Assembly: GCA_038237245.1 (NCBI GenBank)
Contig: JBBRYY010000077.1
Coordinates: 1 to 13,787, forward strand
Source: FEN-1250 sp038237245
Lineage (GTDB): Bacteria > Gemmatimonadota > Gemmatimonadetes > Gemmatimonadales > Gemmatimonadaceae
Length of the DNA stretch: 13,787 bases
Reading direction: 5' to 3'
The position numbers and the translations under genes were made by a program. The first letter of the stretch is position 1, and every line of letters starts with the position of its first letter. This document shows positions 7,167-13,787 of the stretch, one piece after another. The notes beneath the pieces were generated by a model. It searched no databases. It was given only the letters and a program-made list of their open reading frames with translations, and was not told the origin of the DNA.

Positions 7167-7808
7167 ATGACCAGCCGAGTCAGATGCAGTGCGCTCGTAG
7201 TCGCCATCTGCTCAGTGGCCGTTGCGAGTCCCGCTGCGGCGCAGGTGAGAGTGGAGCTCGGCGCGACGATCGGAAGGTATTCACCGCTTGGCTCGTTTCA
7301 ACCGGCGTCAGCGTACTCCACTGACCTTCCCAACCAACCGGGCGAGCTCGGAGGCGCCGCATATGGCGCGCAGCTGCGCCTGTGGGTGGCCCCTCGCATC
7401 GGCTTCGAGCTCGCCGGCTCGACCGCTTCCAGCAGAGTTGGCGGCGGCTCGAGTCCCGGGGGCGAGGTGCGCTCGACCTCTGCTCGCATCTCGACGGGAA
7501 CGGCGCAAATGCTGTTCAGACTTACCAACGAGGCGAGTCGCGCGCGCGTCTGGCTTGGTGCCGGAGCTGGTGCGATTCAGCACGGCGGGCAGACGTACGA
7601 AGTATTCGGGAAGCCTGTGAACATCGCCGGAGTGCTCAGCGCAGGATCGGCGATTCGCATTAGCGGTGGACTGAGCGCCGACGTCGGAGTGACATCGATG
7701 ATCTACAGCCTCAATGCCCACGCGGTGCAGGACGGAACGGCGCTCGCGGAGCGCGGCGGACAGGTCGACATGCTGCTCCGCACGGGTTTGAGCTATTCGA
7801 TTCACTAG
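7167..7808 (+). CDS. Putative outer-membrane beta-barrel protein (213 aa)
   Basis: Residues 1-25 form a classical signal peptide ending SPAAA before QVRVELG. The mature 188 residues alternate polar and hydrophobic residues with frequent glycines (LGAGAGAI, ISGGLSADVGV) and end in LLRTGLSYSIH, close to the aromatic-terminated last strand of outer-membrane barrels. Length and pattern suit an 8-stranded OmpW/OmpX-like barrel. The substrate or role cannot be inferred. ATG 7167 is chosen because AAGGAG lies 8 nt upstream and the signal peptide starts there. An in-frame TTG/ATG region upstream adds only unlikely residues. It converges on a second barrel gene, with a strong shared terminator between them. 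Confidence 0.75.
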   Translation: MTSRVRCSALVVAICSVAVASPAAAQVRVELGATIGRYSPLGSFQPASAYSTDLPNQPGELGGAAYGAQLRLWVAPRIGFELAGSTASSRVGGGSSPGGEVRSTSARISTGTAQMLFRLTNEASRARVWLGAGAGAIQHGGQTYEVFGKPVNIAGVLSAGSAIRISGGLSADVGVTSMIYSLNAHAVQDGTALAERGGQVDMLLRTGLSYSIH

Positions 7809-7832
7809 AGCGAACTGCCGACCGCGATGAAG

Positions 7833-7864
7833 AAAGTGCCGCCCGAAATCGGGGCGGCACTTTT
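7833..7864. terminator. Strong bidirectional intrinsic terminator
   Basis: A perfect 12-bp stem pairs AAAGTGCCGCCC (7833-7844) with GGGCGGCACTTT (7852-7863) around a 7-nt loop. TTTT follows on the plus strand, and the A-rich left flank gives a T-rich tail on the minus strand. It lies 24 nt after the plus-strand barrel stop and about 50 nt after the minus-strand barrel stop, so it can end both transcripts. Confidence 0.88.
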
Positions 7865-7914
7865 CGCATCGCGCTTTACGATCCGTCCAAGCATGGAGCG
7901 TATGTCGAGCGCCT

Positions 7915-8571
7915 CTAGAAGATAAACCCGACGTTGATCGGAACGAACTGAAACGACGCGGGGCTGTCTCCCGAAATTCCATTTGCGATCAGGGCGCGGC
8001 GGCCGAACAGATTGTGGTAGCGCGCTTCGATGAACGCGGCATGACTCGCGACTTGGAATCTGGCGCCCGCGCCGCCGTTGAGACCGAACCTCGTGACGCT
8101 CTCCTGCTGCGACGTGTGCACGTCGGACAAGTTGTAGGTAGTCGTCAGAAACTTCGTGCCTCGCTCGTTGTAGACGCCCACTCCGCCAATGAGGTAGAGC
8201 CGAGTCGGTCCGGACAACGTGCCGCCATACACGATGTTGGCTGTGCTGTTCAGCACGCGATAGTCGGTGCGGCTCGAACTGCCGACACAACCAAAACACA
8301 GCAGTGCTCCTCCGAACTCCCGCCCGTTCAACTGCGCCCACTGTCCGTCGAGGCGGAAGCTGACGTGCGAGCTGGGCGCACCGAGCGACATGAGTCCGCC
8401 GACGTTCCACGAATGATTCGCATCGCCAGCGAGATTCCCGACTGGCTTCGTGAATCCGCCCATCACGCCGAATTCGACTGGGACGCCGGCGATGCTCTGT
8501 GCGGCGAGTGGTAGGAACGCCGCAGAGGTGGCGACGGCGAGCGTTGTGGCGACTAACGAGATACCATGCAT
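7915..8571 (-). CDS. Putative outer-membrane beta-barrel protein (218 aa)
   Basis: ATG 8569-8571 follows GGAGG at 5 nt. Residues 1-24 are a signal peptide ending PLAA before QSIAG. The mature part has repeated amphipathic strands (VEFGVMGGF, VSFRLDGQW, LYLIGGVGVY, FGLNGGAGARF) and ends FQFVPINVGFIF, a textbook barrel C-terminal signature with terminal Phe. It resembles the outer-membrane-protein beta-barrel domain, about eight strands. A CFGC motif near residue 92 lies in a likely loop and could form a tight disulfide. Ligand or function is unknown. It and the 213-aa barrel converge on the terminator at 7833-7864, but they are not obvious duplicates of each other. Confidence 0.8.
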   Translation of the reverse strand: MHGISLVATTLAVATSAAFLPLAAQSIAGVPVEFGVMGGFTKPVGNLAGDANHSWNVGGLMSLGAPSSHVSFRLDGQWAQLNGREFGGALLCFGCVGSSSRTDYRVLNSTANIVYGGTLSGPTRLYLIGGVGVYNERGTKFLTTTYNLSDVHTSQQESVTRFGLNGGAGARFQVASHAAFIEARYHNLFGRRALIANGISGDSPASFQFVPINVGFIF

Positions 8572-8637
8572 ATCATCCTCCGAAGTGTTCAGGAGCTCGG
8601 TCTCCGTTCCGTCGGCACAGCCGGCGTCGTACAACCG

Positions 8638-8666
8638 TATCTAGGTTTGGCCGCGGGAAACCGCAA
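8638..8666 (-). promoter_or_regulatory. Weak sigma70-like promoter for the 218-aa barrel gene
   Basis: On the minus strand TTGCGG (8661-8666) is followed after 17 nt by TAGATA (8638-8643). The spacing is right and the -35 resembles the TTGCGC proposed for the other barrel gene, but both hexamers are poor matches to consensus. The leader would be about 60 nt. Confidence 0.22.
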
Positions 8667-8671
8667 TATCG

Positions 8672-8685
8672 GGGCGCTTTCGCCC
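8672..8685 (-). terminator. Hairpin after the last gene of the right-hand operon
   Basis: GGGCG and CGCCC form a perfect 5-bp stem with a 4-nt loop, beginning 5 nt after the stop of the 133-aa gene. No T-run follows. A second small hairpin, GCGG-GAAA-CCGC, is adjacent at 8653-8664. Together they may mark the transcript end, but neither is a clear intrinsic terminator. Confidence 0.35.
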
Positions 8686-8690
8686 GCGCT

Positions 8691-9092
8691 TCACGCGCCA
8701 GAGCTCCACGGCTCATCCGCCACGATCGCGCGCAAATCACTCGCGCTCAGCCGCTCCGGCTCCTCCGCATCTCCCGCGCGCTCCAACACACCGCGCACCA
8801 CCTCGTCCACCGTCACCGTCGGCGCATCGGCCTCCTCGGTGATGTCCATCTCCCACTTCCCGCGCTCCACACCCTTGAGCGCGAGACGATAGCGCGCGCG
8901 AAATACCGTACGCCGCGCCTCGCTTCCCTCCACCTCGACTTCCGGACGCAGCGCCACCACCGCAATCGCGCTCTCGTTCCCCCCCTGACGAATCGACGAG
9001 AAGAGATGCAGCTCCTCGATGCGGTCGACCGGCAGCTGCTCCGCGATCTCCCGCAAAAATCGCTCGCGCCCCTCCGCCGCGATCTTCTTCAC
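8691..9092 (-). CDS. Hypothetical protein (133 aa), last gene of the operon
   Basis: A small, charged, soluble protein without signal peptide or membrane segment. Visible layout: an N-terminal amphipathic helix (residues 3-20), then likely beta-strands around ELHLFSSI, SAIAVVALRPEVEVE, TVFRARYRLALKG and KWEMDITEE, then a helix near 95-106. I recognise no family. The start is GTG 9090-9092, which overlaps the TGA of the upstream gene (GTGA), so it is translationally coupled to the TIGR00300-family protein and probably works with it or with the operon's housekeeping set. The ribosome-binding site itself is weak. Confidence 0.7.
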   Translation of the reverse strand: MKKIAAEGRERFLREIAEQLPVDRIEELHLFSSIRQGGNESAIAVVALRPEVEVEGSEARRTVFRARYRLALKGVERGKWEMDITEEADAPTVTVDEVVRGVLERAGDAEEPERLSASDLRAIVADEPWSSGA

Positions 9093-10219
9093 TTCACCGC
9101 CGCCGATGCGCCCGACGCGCGACGCTGCTCCGCGCCCCGCGCATCGAGCTCGCGCTCGACGTAGAGCTTGAGGATGTGCATGAAGTCCTGCGCATTCGTC
9201 ACGACGCCGAACGCCTGATGCGTGCCACGATCCTTCAGCTTGCTCACCACGAACTCCGACGAGTCGACGCAGATCGTCGGCAGCTCGCGCAGCGTGCCGT
9301 CCGGCTCCGTCACGAAGGCGGGCAGCATGTTCCCCGTCGCGATCGCGTGCAGCGCCGTCGCGACGAGAATCGCCATCGTCGCCTTGATCGTGTGCGCCTT
9401 CATCGCGTCCTGCGCCTCCGTCATGTCGTTCAGCACGCCCGGCAACGGCCCGTCGTCGCGAATCGAACCCGTGAGCACGTAGGGCACCTTGTGCGTCACG
9501 CACGCGTGCATGATGCCGTTGGTGATCGTGCCGTTCGCTACTGCCGCCTCGATCGACCCCGCCGCGCGCACGCGATTGATCGCGCGCATGTGCAGCCCGT
9601 GCCCGCCCTGCGTCGAGCCACCCTGCGAGTTCATTCCGAGCGTCGTATTGAAGATCGCCGTCTCGATGTCGTGCACCGCCACCGCATTCCCCGCGAGCAG
9701 CGCGCCCACGAAGCCATTCGCGATGAACCACGTCATGTCCGCACGCGCGCGCGAGTGCACCAGCGCCGGCCCCGTCACCCAGATCGGATATCCCTTGCGA
9801 TCGCGCTCCTCGATCAGCAGATGCGCCATCAGCGCATAGTCGATCGGCTTCTCGCGCGAGACCTCGCTCGACATGAACTTGAACTCCCCTTCCTCACCGC
9901 CGCCCAAAAACGCCTGCGCGTGGACGAGAATCCCCTCGCTCCCATCTTCGGCCCCGCCCACCGCGATCATCTCGTCCTTCTTCACGCGGCGCATCTCGCG
10001 GATCCAGAGCTTCCCATCCTTGGCGAGCATCAGCACGCCGTCCATTCGCGGCTCGCGCGGCATCTGCCACTCGCCCTTGATGCGAACGTAGGTCGGAAGA
10101 TTGGTGGTGGAGAAGAAGCCTTCGGGGAGCACACCGTCGGCAGGCGCGGGGACGAAGCGCGCATCAGGGGCACCGGCGTAGCGGGGCGCCGTCAGGTCTG
10201 GATGGAGGAATGTAGGCAC
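9089..10219 (-). CDS. TIGR00300-family protein (LOR/SDH domain), putative ornithine cyclodeaminase-like enzyme
   Basis: A 376-residue cytoplasmic protein. Residues about 28-100 match the Saccharop_dh_N/LOR-SDH conserved region (GVLPEGFFSTTNLPTYVR). Residues about 145-345 match the C-terminal NAD-binding half seen in archaeal ornithine cyclodeaminases and in the back half of cyanobacterial AgrE/ArgZ: LLAGNAVAVHDIE, GGHGLHMRAIN, AGSIEAAV, GSIRDDGPLPGV and TGNMLPAF. The arginine dihydrolase domain of AgrE/ArgZ is absent. The family is linked to ornithine-to-proline conversion in archaea; applying that here is inference. GTG 10217-10219 is the only in-frame start before an upstream stop, and its ribosome-binding site is weak. 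It follows priA by 36 nt. Confidence 0.8.
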   Translation of the reverse strand: MPTFLHPDLTAPRYAGAPDARFVPAPADGVLPEGFFSTTNLPTYVRIKGEWQMPREPRMDGVLMLAKDGKLWIREMRRVKKDEMIAVGGAEDGSEGILVHAQAFLGGGEEGEFKFMSSEVSREKPIDYALMAHLLIEERDRKGYPIWVTGPALVHSRARADMTWFIANGFVGALLAGNAVAVHDIETAIFNTTLGMNSQGGSTQGGHGLHMRAINRVRAAGSIEAAVANGTITNGIMHACVTHKVPYVLTGSIRDDGPLPGVLNDMTEAQDAMKAHTIKATMAILVATALHAIATGNMLPAFVTEPDGTLRELPTICVDSSEFVVSKLKDRGTHQAFGVVTNAQDFMHILKLYVERELDARGAEQRRASGASAAVK

Positions 10220-10226
10220 CCCGAAA

Positions 10227-10243
10227 GCTAGCGCGGGGCTAGC
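10227..10243. repeat. GCTAGC hairpin in the priA-TIGR00300 gap
   Basis: GCTAGC (10227-10232) and GCTAGC (10238-10243) are separated by 5 nt and can form a 6-bp stem. The structure occupies half of the 36-nt gap and ends 7 nt before the GTG start, so it could dampen translation of the downstream gene or mildly attenuate transcription. There is no T-run. Confidence 0.4.
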
Positions 10244-10255
10244 AGCCGCGGCAGG

Positions 10256-12523
10256 TCAGAGCAGCGACACGGGATCCCGATCGAATGCCACACGCAGCGA
10301 ATGCGACGCCGGCACCGGGAATCGCTCCACGAAGTAGCGCCCCACGTTCGACAGCGGCGCCGCCTTCTGACTCTTAAGCAGCAGGTGCCACCGCCACCGC
10401 TTCTTGATCCGGTCCACCGGACACGGCGCCGGCCCTACCACCGTCACATCCGTCATCGACTGTGACTTCAGCAGCGCCCGCATCCACTCCGCCGCATCCA
10501 TCGCGAGCTTCGCGGTCGCATCCTCGTTCAGTCCACTGAAGATCACGTTCGCCAGGCGCACCGCCGGCGGATACGGAGGGTCGCGCCGCGCCGGCGACTC
10601 CTGCCGCACGAAGGCGAGATAGTCGTGCGTCACCGCGCACGTCACCGCATGGTGCGTCGGCACGCGCGTCTGGATGATCACCTCGCCACCCTTCGGCCCG
10701 CGCCCCGCGCGCCCCGCAACCTGGCTCAGGAGCTGGAAGCTCCGCTCACTCGCGCGAAAGTCCGGAAGGTTGATCCCGATGTCCGCGTCGATCACTCCCA
10801 CGAGCGTGACGTTCGGAAAGTCGAGCCCCTTCGCGATCATCTGCGTGCCCAGCAGAATCTCGACCTCGCCGCGCCCCACGCGATCGAGAATCTCCGCGTG
10901 CGCCCACTTGCCGCTCGTCGTATCGACATCCATGCGCGCAATCCGCGCATACGGATACCGCTCGGCGATCAATCGTTCGACCTGCTGCGTCCCGAGCCCG
11001 CGCTGCTTCACCGTCGCGCCGCCGCACTTCCGGCAGCTCGCCTCCGGTAGCTCCTCGTGCAGACAGTAGTGGCAGATCAGCCGCTCGGGACTGCGATGAT
11101 ACGTAAAGGTGATACTGCAGTTCGGACAGCTGCGCACGGTGCCGCATGCATCACATTGCAGAAACGATGCGTAGCCGCGGCGGTTGAGCAGGAGAATGCT
11201 CTGCTCGCCGCGCTGCAGTCGCTCGCCCAGCGCGGCCTCGAGCGGCTCGCTGAACACGTAGTTGAACGGCACGCGACTCGGATCGATGGGCTTTCCGCCA
11301 ACCGGCCGCTGGCTGTGCCGCAGGTCGACGACCTCGACGAGCGGCAGCTTCGCCGCGCCCACGCGCTCCGGCAGCGAGAGCAGCGTGTACTTCCCCGCCT
11401 CCGCATTCTCCCAGCTCTCGAGACTCGGCGTCGCGCTCCCGAGCACCACCACAGCGCCATCGGCGCGCGCGCGCACCATCGCAACCTCGCGCGCGTGGTA
11501 GCGCGGCGTCTCGCCATTCTTGTAGCTCCCCTCGTGTTCCTCGTCGACGATGATCGCGCCGAGATTCGCGAGCGGCGCGAAGATCGCCGAGCGCGCGCCG
11601 ACGGCGATCCGTTTCTCGCCGCGACGAAGCGCGAGATACGCATCGTAGCGCTCGCCGTCGCTCAGCGCGGAGTGCAGCACGGCCACCTCGTCGCCGAAGA
11701 CGGCGCGAAAGCGGTCGACCGTCTGCGGCGTGAGCGCGATCTCGGGCACGAGCACGATTGCGCTCTGCCCGCGCTTCAGGACGATCTCGCGCAGCAGCTC
11801 GATGTAGACGAGCGTCTTCCCACTGCCGGTGACGCCGTGCAGCAGGAAGACGTCGCCGCCTTTCCCGTCGACGAGGCTCGCGATCGCGGCCTGCTGCGCC
11901 GCGGAGGGCTCGTGCGGCGTCGCCGCGATGCGGGCGCGCTGGCTGAACGGATCGCGCGTGACGACGGTCGTCTCGATGGCGAGCACGCCGCGCGCTTCGA
12001 GCGCGCGCACGAGCTCCGCGCCGAAGCCGAGCTGCGTGGTGAGATGCGGCACCTCCGCGCGACCCCCCATCCCCTCGAGCGCTTCGTAGAGCGCGCGTTG
12101 GCGGGGTGCGCGCTTGAACATCGCGTCGCGCTCCTGGAGCGACGGGAGCTCGCGAATGATCGACGCGACCCGAAGAGTCTTCGTAGAGGGTGTCGGCTCG
12201 CGCTCGCCTGTGAGCAGTACCGGCAATACGCTCCGCAACACGATGCCGAGCGGCACCACATAGTACTCGGCCATCCATCGGCAGAGCGCGAGCATCGCCT
12301 CGCTGAGCACCGGCTCGGCGTCCGGCGCCCCGATGATCGCGCGCGGCCGCGCGACGCCTGCACCATCGGTCTCGCCGAGCGAGATCCCGATCGCGCGTTT
12401 GTTGCGCACGGGCACAAGCACGCGCGACCCAGCCGGAGGAATCGGCCCGTCGCCTACCGAATACGTGAATGTCGGGAACAGCGGCAGCGGAAGGGCGACC
12501 TCGATGAACCGAGGGGCGGTCAT
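10256..12523 (-). CDS. priA: Primosomal protein N' (replication restart helicase PriA)
   Basis: A 755-residue superfamily-2 DNA helicase that recognises stalled forks and D-loops and reloads DnaB. Domains in order: N-terminal 3'-DNA-binding region (residues 1-105), winged helix, helicase core with Walker A GVTGSGKT (230-237), DEEH box (327-330) and LGSATPS (361-367). A zinc-binding insertion has all eight cysteines (457, 460, 466, 469, 484, 487, 497, 500). Then come IAKGLDFP, motif VI QVAGRAGRG (601-609) and the C-terminal domain. It is complete and slightly longer than E. coli PriA (732). The ATG at 12521-12523 gives the family N-terminus and overlaps the epimerase stop as ATGA, implying coupled translation. 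Confidence 0.97.
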   Translation of the reverse strand: MTAPRFIEVALPLPLFPTFTYSVGDGPIPPAGSRVLVPVRNKRAIGISLGETDGAGVARPRAIIGAPDAEPVLSEAMLALCRWMAEYYVVPLGIVLRSVLPVLLTGEREPTPSTKTLRVASIIRELPSLQERDAMFKRAPRQRALYEALEGMGGRAEVPHLTTQLGFGAELVRALEARGVLAIETTVVTRDPFSQRARIAATPHEPSAAQQAAIASLVDGKGGDVFLLHGVTGSGKTLVYIELLREIVLKRGQSAIVLVPEIALTPQTVDRFRAVFGDEVAVLHSALSDGERYDAYLALRRGEKRIAVGARSAIFAPLANLGAIIVDEEHEGSYKNGETPRYHAREVAMVRARADGAVVVLGSATPSLESWENAEAGKYTLLSLPERVGAAKLPLVEVVDLRHSQRPVGGKPIDPSRVPFNYVFSEPLEAALGERLQRGEQSILLLNRRGYASFLQCDACGTVRSCPNCSITFTYHRSPERLICHYCLHEELPEASCRKCGGATVKQRGLGTQQVERLIAERYPYARIARMDVDTTSGKWAHAEILDRVGRGEVEILLGTQMIAKGLDFPNVTLVGVIDADIGINLPDFRASERSFQLLSQVAGRAGRGPKGGEVIIQTRVPTHHAVTCAVTHDYLAFVRQESPARRDPPYPPAVRLANVIFSGLNEDATAKLAMDAAEWMRALLKSQSMTDVTVVGPAPCPVDRIKKRWRWHLLLKSQKAAPLSNVGRYFVERFPVPASHSLRVAFDRDPVSLL

Positions 12524-13539
12524 GCCTTCGTAACGCCCAGCCCCGGCCCGGAGGGAATGTCGATCACGCTGCCGTGGATCGTGGCGCCGCGATACGGGTC
12601 CGCCGCGAGGAGCGCGGCGCCATCGAGGTCTGCGTAGTCCAGCAGCGGCGCGAGATGCGCCGCGGTCGTGATGCCGATGCTCGTTTCGATCATGCACCCC
12701 ATCATGACGCGCATGTCGTGTGCGCGCGCGACGGCGATCATCTTCAGCGCTTCACGCGGTCCGCCGCACTTCGCGAGCTTGATGTTGATCCCGTCGACGA
12801 CCCCCGCGAGCTTGGGGATATCGCTCGCGACTATGCACGACTCGTCCGCGATGATCGGCAGCGGCGAGCGGTCGCGCACGAAGCGCAGCCCCTCGATGTT
12901 CTGCGGAGGCAGCGGCTGCTCGACGAACTCCACCTCGTACTCCGCGAGCAGCGCGATCATGTCGAGCGCCTGCTTCGGCGTCCACCCCGCGTTCGCGTCG
13001 ACGCGAAGCACCTTGTTCGGCGCCTCCTCGCGAATGACGCGGATGATCTCCTCATCGTTCTTCGTGCCGAGCTTCACTTTCAACATCGGATACTCCGCCG
13101 CCTCCTTCACCTTCATGCGGAGCTCCGCCTCGGGCGCCACGCCGATCGTGAAGCTCGAGAGCGGCGCCTTCGACGGATCGAGTCCCCACAGCTTGTAGAG
13201 CGGAACGCCGAGCCGCTTCCCCATGAGATCGTGGAGCGCGGACATCACCGCGCTCTTCGCCGAGCCGTTGCCGCTCCACATCATCCCCATCTCATACTCG
13301 ATGGCCTCGAGCGACCACGCGTCGGCCTTCTCGATGATCGTCGCGAACTGGTCGAGCACCAGCGGCACGGTGTCCGGATTCTCGCCGTAGTAGCGGCTCG
13401 GATTCGCCTCGCCGACACCGAATGCCCCATCGGCATCCGTGATCGTCACGATGTTGACGCGATGCTCGCTCGCACCTCCGCGTGCGATCGTGAAGGCATG
13501 CCTGGTGCGCAGAGAGACGATTTCGTGGGTGAGCTTCAT
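12520..13539 (-). CDS. Dipeptide epimerase, enolase superfamily (L-Ala-D/L-Glu epimerase type)
   Basis: A 339-residue cytoplasmic enzyme of the muconate-lactonizing subgroup. Catalytic features: KVK (Lys154, Lys156) as one acid/base; metal ligands Asp181 (VDAN), Glu207 (EQPL) and Asp232 (ADES); the second acid/base Lys254 in INIKLAKCGG; and a DLD motif (Asp304, Asp306) that in this family holds the alpha-ammonium of a dipeptide. Epimerising L-Ala-D-Glu feeds recycled murein peptides into general metabolism. The exact dipeptide preference cannot be read. ATG 13537-13539 is chosen because it starts the fold and overlaps the kinase stop as ATGA. An upstream ATG at 13578 would lie deep inside the kinase gene. 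Confidence 0.92.
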   Translation of the reverse strand: MKLTHEIVSLRTRHAFTIARGGASEHRVNIVTITDADGAFGVGEANPSRYYGENPDTVPLVLDQFATIIEKADAWSLEAIEYEMGMMWSGNGSAKSAVMSALHDLMGKRLGVPLYKLWGLDPSKAPLSSFTIGVAPEAELRMKVKEAAEYPMLKVKLGTKNDEEIIRVIREEAPNKVLRVDANAGWTPKQALDMIALLAEYEVEFVEQPLPPQNIEGLRFVRDRSPLPIIADESCIVASDIPKLAGVVDGINIKLAKCGGPREALKMIAVARAHDMRVMMGCMIETSIGITTAAHLAPLLDYADLDGAALLAADPYRGATIHGSVIDIPSGPGLGVTKA

Positions 13540-13787
13540 TTCGCCGTAGGTGTGATCCCGAGCCGGCGAGAGAGCCACGCATTTCGGAGCGCGTCGCCGC
13601 TAGCCGTCTGTGAAAGATAAGCGATGAGGGCATCCGAGAGATCGTTGCCGCGCTGGAAGCGGTCCGCGGGCGCCTTCGCCAGACACTTCATCGCGATCGC
13701 GGCAAGCGCCGGCGGCGTGCGCGAGTCGACGATGTCCGGCGACGGCGCGTCCTCGTGCACGTGCTTGTAGCCGATCGAGTAGGAGTC
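13536..13787 (-). CDS. Ser/Thr protein kinase, C-terminal fragment cut by the window edge
   Basis: 83 residues plus stop are visible. YSIGYKHVHEDAPSP followed by LAAIAMKCLAKAPADRFQ is the end of a Hanks-type kinase domain (subdomains X-XI, with the conserved Arg of the PADRF motif). The catalytic loop, ATP site and start lie beyond 13787. Only about 23 residues follow the kinase fold and none is hydrophobic, so unlike many bacterial kinases this one has no C-terminal membrane anchor or sensor domain. Its stop overlaps the epimerase ATG. An internal GTG (codon for the Val of KHVHE) is not a separate gene start. Confidence 0.88.
   Translation of the reverse strand, partial: DSYSIGYKHVHEDAPSPDIVDSRTPPALAAIAMKCLAKAPADRFQRGNDLSDALIAYLSQTASGDALRNAWLSRRLGITPTAK

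Noticed and set aside
7167..8571. The two barrel genes as an inverted duplication
   Set aside because: Apart from signal peptides and generic barrel glycine/aromatic patterns I see no stretch of shared sequence.
11057..12637. Long plus-strand open frame opposite priA
   Set aside because: It is the complement of an unmistakable PriA. Three shadow frames in the window happen to have the same length (526 codons), which I take as coincidence.

Overview
The window is high-GC DNA from a Gram-negative-type bacterium. Six consecutive genes encode lipoproteins or signal-peptide envelope proteins, among them an OmpA-type peptidoglycan-binding protein and two putative outer-membrane beta-barrels. GTG starts, 4-nt gene overlaps and a Ser/Thr kinase also occur. 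Gemmatimonadota or a similar soil lineage would fit, but that placement is inference. I find no tRNA, rRNA or CRISPR array.

Layout. (1) Positions 1-141 hold the end of an IS3-family insertion sequence: the first 29 codons of a minus-strand OrfA and a probable terminal repeat. (2) A CcdA-type thiol-disulfide transporter (262-990, minus) diverges across 37 bp from an alkaline-phosphatase-superfamily phosphodiesterase (1028-2734, plus). (3) From 2782 to 8571 runs an envelope block: a 131-aa lipoprotein (minus), a 243-aa lipoprotein (plus), a coupled pair of a 499-aa lipoprotein and an OmpA-like protein (minus), and two convergent beta-barrel proteins of 213 aa (plus) and 218 aa (minus). (4) From 8691 to the right edge everything is on the minus strand: the end of a Ser/Thr kinase, a dipeptide epimerase, PriA, a TIGR00300-family (LOR/SDH) protein and a small unknown protein. 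Three of these four junctions are 4-nt ATGA/GTGA overlaps, so this is very probably one operon.

How the parts may work together. The kinase-epimerase-priA-TIGR00300-unknown operon mixes signalling, peptidoglycan-peptide recycling, replication restart and amino-acid metabolism. It looks like ordinary housekeeping clustering rather than one pathway. The envelope block contains the most notable regulatory signal. The same palindrome, CGTTAC-N8-GTAACG, lies upstream of the 243-aa lipoprotein and of the 213-aa barrel, with the identical distance (74 nt) from its end to each ATG. It suggests one shared regulator for at least two envelope genes, and possibly for the divergent lipoprotein/OmpA operon. 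I see no clear defence system or other obviously new machine. The candidate regulon and the uncharacterised lipoprotein/OmpA pair are the best leads.
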